Positions 8,492 through 10,304 of a stretch of 10,304 nucleotides of DNA are shown piece after piece. Both the position numbers and the translations under genes were made by a program. Below the pieces are notes generated by a model. The model had not been told where the DNA came from. It did no database searches and saw nothing but the letters and a program-made list of their open reading frames with translations. Each line of letters begins with the position of its first letter. Position 1 is the first letter of the stretch. Source of the stretch: Thalassiosira profunda (Eukaryota; Bacillariophyta; Thalassiosirophyceae; Thalassiosirales; Thalassiosiraceae); the NCBI GenBank assembly GCA_036939355.1, contig JALLAP010000812.1, forward strand, positions 1 to 10,304, read 5' to 3'.

Positions 8492-8512
8492 CCACCGCCA
8501 ATTGGACGGTGG
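8492..8512. repeat. 21-bp near-perfect inverted repeat
   Basis: CCACCG (8492-8497) pairs with CGGTGG (8507-8512). Between them is the palindrome CCAATTGG (8498-8505) plus one unpaired A. It sits close to the middle of the convergent gap, about 80 bp past the PLAC8 stop and 107 bp past the RPF2 stop. A role in 3'-end formation or pausing is possible but unproven. Confidence 0.6.
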
Positions 8513-8585
8513 TGATTGCAGCTTCTTTAGGTCTTCCCGGGGAATCGCTGCTGTGTTACTTTAGCCAACTTAATCCTGTAGGTCT

Positions 8586-8598
8586 ACGTTATTAACGT
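8586..8598. repeat. 13-bp perfect palindrome
   Basis: ACGTTA and TAACGT flank a central T. It lies 21 bp beyond the RPF2 stop codon, inside its presumed 3' UTR. It is short enough to be chance. Confidence 0.45.
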
Positions 8599-8619
8599 CT
8601 TCAAAAGAGATCTCCCTAG

Positions 8620-9672
8620 CTACATGTCTCCCGGTGCAAATCCATACGCCTGCTGAAACTCGCTGTTTATCTCCTGTTGCTCCCTTCCGAGCTCTGACTC
8701 GATCGCCGCGCCCTCCTCCTCCTTCTCCAGCTTCTCCGCCAACCGCAACGCCTTGGACTTCTTTCCGGATCTCTTGTCGATATCCTGCCGCTCCAAATGC
8801 AACCGCCCAATCGTTTCTCCGAACAAGTTCGTCGTTTGGTTCTTCTTCTTCTTAGCCTTGTTCGTAGTGGGTTGTTTCATCGCCAGCTTCCACAGGTCCG
8901 GCGAGGCAAACTGCGTTCTCCGGATCCGGAAATCCATGTCGGGCCCGCTGGGCGTCAGGTAAGGCACCGGCGATTTGCCGCCGTTGGGATCCTTCTTCAA
9001 TTTCATGTAATACGTCCTCTGGTGCACGAGGGGCTGCGCTTCCTGCCCGCCCAACGTGGTTTCCGCAGCGGTGAACACCATCACGTGGTCCAAACCGTTG
9101 AGCACGAGAGAGTCCACGGGATCGCCGCGGTAGAAGTCGATGAGCAAATTTTGCAATCGTTTGAGGTTGAGGTCGGACGACCACAGGTCTCCCACGAATT
9201 GCAGCAAGGGCTTGCTGCCCAGGCGTTTCTTCGGCAGCCCTTTGAAATCGTTCAGAGATCGGTACTGCAAGATGCCAAGCTCCACCATGTCCAGGACGCG
9301 CCTGTCAAACGTCCTGCCTATCACCAGGTTGTTGGGTCGCTTCTTGTTGTGGCTGGCCAGCGCAAAGAGAGAGGCGTCGTTTTTGGTGGTCAGAAACTCC
9401 AGCGATTGCTGCCCCGCATCGTCGAACGGCACGATCATGTTGTTCTTCGTGAGCAGCTTGGCGTGCGGCGCTTGGCCCGCTTTCATATCCTTGAGGACGG
9501 TGGCCATGGCGTCCGAGCATCGGATTCCTTTCAGGAGAAGGGAGCCCCGCGCGCCCTCGACCAGCTGCGATTCTGTGGTTTTGAGATATCGGGCAATCCT
9601 CGCCTTGGGCTGCTTGCCGCCCGAGATGAGCTTCGCCTTGGCCGTTTTGGCTTGGTGCGGTGTGGGCGCCAT
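8620..9672 (-). CDS. RPF2: Ribosome production factor 2 homologue, Brix-domain 60S assembly factor
   Basis: RPF2 works in the nucleolus with RRS1 to bring the 5S RNP (5S rRNA, uL18/RPL5, uL5/RPL11) into pre-60S particles. The 350-residue intronless product carries the Brix domain at about residues 42-255. Diagnostic motifs are SLFALASHNKKRPNNLVIGR (101-120), VLDMVELGI (126-134), LLIDFYRGDPVDSLVLNGLD (176-195) and DFRIRRTQFASPDLWKLAMK (248-267). The basic tail begins with KKKKNQTTNLFGETIGRLHL (274-293), matching the family's KKKKN..FG...GR.H motif. Relative to the human protein it has a short insertion near ETTLGGQEAQPLVHQ (204-218), and its acidic/basic C-terminus ends EFQQAYGFAPGDM. The ATG at 9672 (ACAATGG) precedes the usual basic N-terminus. 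The frame is open upstream to an ATG at 9846, adding 58 residues, which I consider 5' leader. It diverges from RPS15, a plausible co-regulated partner. Confidence 0.96.
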   Translation of the reverse strand: MAPTPHQAKTAKAKLISGGKQPKARIARYLKTTESQLVEGARGSLLLKGIRCSDAMATVLKDMKAGQAPHAKLLTKNNMIVPFDDAGQQSLEFLTTKNDASLFALASHNKKRPNNLVIGRTFDRRVLDMVELGILQYRSLNDFKGLPKKRLGSKPLLQFVGDLWSSDLNLKRLQNLLIDFYRGDPVDSLVLNGLDHVMVFTAAETTLGGQEAQPLVHQRTYYMKLKKDPNGGKSPVPYLTPSGPDMDFRIRRTQFASPDLWKLAMKQPTTNKAKKKKNQTTNLFGETIGRLHLERQDIDKRSGKKSKALRLAEKLEKEEEGAAIESELGREQQEINSEFQQAYGFAPGDM

Positions 9673-9914
9673 TGTTAATGATGTTGGATGCACTGCTATG
9701 GTGTATGTGGGTCGTCGATCAGCGGTGGCGGCTCGTACGCGTGAGCGTTGTCGATGGGGGGCGGAGCGGAGGGTCGGTGGCCTCGAATCGAAGAAGTGTT
9801 GGGTGAAGGTTGGCAGATGAATGGCTGAATTAAGCTTGCTGGACACTGGAACGGGTGGTGGTGGTGTTTAGTTTTGAGGTAACTGAGAATTGGCGATACG
9901 TAGGAACTCAATTT

Positions 9915-9927
9915 GCAAGTCGCTAAA
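9915..9927 (-). promoter_or_regulatory. Candidate promoter element shared with the scaffold/PLAC8 region
   Basis: Read on the minus strand this is TTTAGCGACTTGC, about 243 bp upstream of the RPF2 ATG. It matches 7116-7129 except for a single inserted C there. Orientation is in the RPF2 sense direction here and in the PLAC8 sense direction there, at a distance of about 280 bp from that ATG. Function is inferred. Confidence 0.45.
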
Positions 9928-10036
9928 CTTTGGCCCCCGAAACCTCCAGCCCACTTTGACGCTCTCCGTACATACCTAGTAGTGTTGGAAGGTGTGTAGC
10001 CCGCGGCCATGGGATGCAATCGGGGGGCACATATGT

Positions 10037-10138
10037 TCAGACCAGGGCGCGCTATCGTCGCGGGGCGAGAGCGGCGTCTCGACTTGGGCGTTAACGCTCA
10101 GACCGTGCACGCTCAGACCGATGGTGCTCACATCGGTC
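10037..10138. repeat. Cluster of direct repeats and dyads upstream of RPS15
   Basis: TCAGACC occurs three times (10037-10043, 10098-10104, 10113-10119). The last two lie within exact 12-bp direct repeats ACGCTCAGACCG at 10094-10105 and 10109-10120, 15 bp apart. Dyads are CGAGA/TCTCG (10066-10081), the palindrome GCGTTAACGC (10088-10097), and a perfect 8-bp stem GACCGATG/CATCGGTC with a 7-base loop (10116-10138). Such clustering suggests factor-binding sites in the RPS15 promoter. Confidence 0.6.
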
Positions 10139-10254
10139 GATGTTGCCTGCCGACGACGCCTGAATTGAACTGCACGTCCTCCCTCCTCGTCCAATCCCTC
10201 ACCCCTTGCCCTTCTGCCCGCCCCATTCCACAGCTCGAATAAATCACAACCACC

Positions 10255-10304
10255 ATGGACGCCGAAAAGGTCGCCGAGCTTCGCAAGAAGCGCACCTTCA
10301 AGAA
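10255..10304 (+). CDS. RPS15: Small ribosomal subunit protein uS19 (RPS15), 5' end only
   Basis: Only 16 codons and two bases lie in the window: MDAEKVAELRKKRTFK. The KKRTFK signature after a short charged N-terminus is where eukaryotic uS19/RPS15 begins its conserved core (family pattern KKRTF[KR]KF followed by a GVDLD motif, which would lie just past the window). The protein sits in the 40S head near the decoding region. The start context CCACCATGGAC is strong. A pyrimidine-rich tract and a possible splice acceptor lie just upstream. The identification rests on a short segment, so other ribosomal proteins are not fully excluded. Confidence 0.8.
   Translation, partial: MDAEKVAELRKKRTFK

Larger units (their letters stand above)
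8411..8619. other. Convergent intergenic region between the PLAC8-family gene and RPF2
   Basis: These 209 bp contain both 3' UTRs. No AATAAA is present on either strand. TGTTTAGA occurs at 8476-8483 in the PLAC8 sense direction, and two palindromic elements lie at 8492-8512 and 8586-8598. No ORF or RNA gene is supported. Confidence 0.6.
9673..10254. promoter_or_regulatory. Divergent promoter region shared by RPF2 and RPS15
   Basis: These 582 bp separate the start codons of a ribosome assembly factor and a ribosomal protein gene. The RPF2 side holds its presumed 5' UTR and the TTTAGCGACTTGC element on the minus strand (9915-9927). The RPS15 side holds the cluster of dyads and direct repeats at 10037-10138. 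From about 10175 to 10229 there is a long pyrimidine-rich tract ending ATTCCACAG at 10232, 22 bp before the RPS15 ATG. That tract could be the 3' end of a 5'-UTR intron or a pyrimidine-rich initiator region. No clear TATA box was seen. Confidence 0.65.

Noticed and set aside
8797..9678. 293-codon plus-strand frame opposite RPF2
   Set aside because: RPF2 on the minus strand is unambiguous, and the plus frame has no family signature.
10037..10138. CRISPR-like array suggested by spaced direct repeats
   Set aside because: There are only two 12-bp copies and three 7-bp copies with irregular spacing in a eukaryotic promoter region, and no cas genes.
10009..10242. 77-codon plus-strand frame just upstream of RPS15
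   Set aside because: It runs through repeats and a pyrimidine tract, shows no conserved motif, and occupies the promoter or leader region.
1..10304. Transposon, viral or horizontally transferred bacterial island
   Set aside because: No terminal repeats, integrase, transposase or phage-like gene was seen. The genes are ordinary eukaryotic ones, two with introns, and similar in composition.

Overview
This is a gene-dense, GC-rich stretch of a eukaryotic nuclear genome. Evidence: two GT..AG introns, a CCT chaperonin subunit, a Brix-domain ribosome assembly factor, and the start of a uS19/RPS15 gene. All four start codons inside the window have A at -3 and G at +4. The best lineage guess is a stramenopile, or a related alga or heterotrophic protist. 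It rests mainly on the PLAC8-family gene, whose N-terminal leader (LPEGYVFEAEV followed by PPGGVVEGQVFLVPLP) is, from memory, typical of diatoms, oomycetes and their relatives. This lineage call is inference, about 60% sure. Layout: five genes alternate strictly in strand (+ - + - +). (1) CCT2, 3' part, + strand, 1-1421, one 74-bp intron. (2) A long intronless gene on the - strand, 7015-1622, for a 1797-residue acidic scaffold-like protein. It has a nine-proline run, a PPSY motif, a repeat-built coiled-coil block, one SH3 domain and two WW domains, the last at the very C-terminus. (3) A PLAC8-family cysteine-rich membrane protein, + strand, 7412-8410, one 140-bp intron, whose first exon is broken in this assembly by a perfect 72-bp duplication around a single N. 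(4) RPF2, - strand, 9672-8620, an assembly factor of the 60S 5S-RNP. (5) The first 16 codons of RPS15/uS19, + strand, from 10255. The convergent gaps are 200 and 209 bp and the divergent gaps 396 and 582 bp, so each divergent pair probably shares a promoter region. The RPF2/RPS15 pair makes functional sense as a co-regulated ribosome-production pair. Both divergent regions carry a closely related element, TTTAGCGAC(C)TTGC, which is a candidate promoter motif. No transposon, virus, CRISPR array, rRNA or tRNA was recognised. The most interesting items are the uncharacterised WW/SH3/coiled-coil scaffold, the shared promoter element, the cluster of dyads and direct repeats upstream of RPS15, and the assembly duplication that hides the true PLAC8 reading frame.
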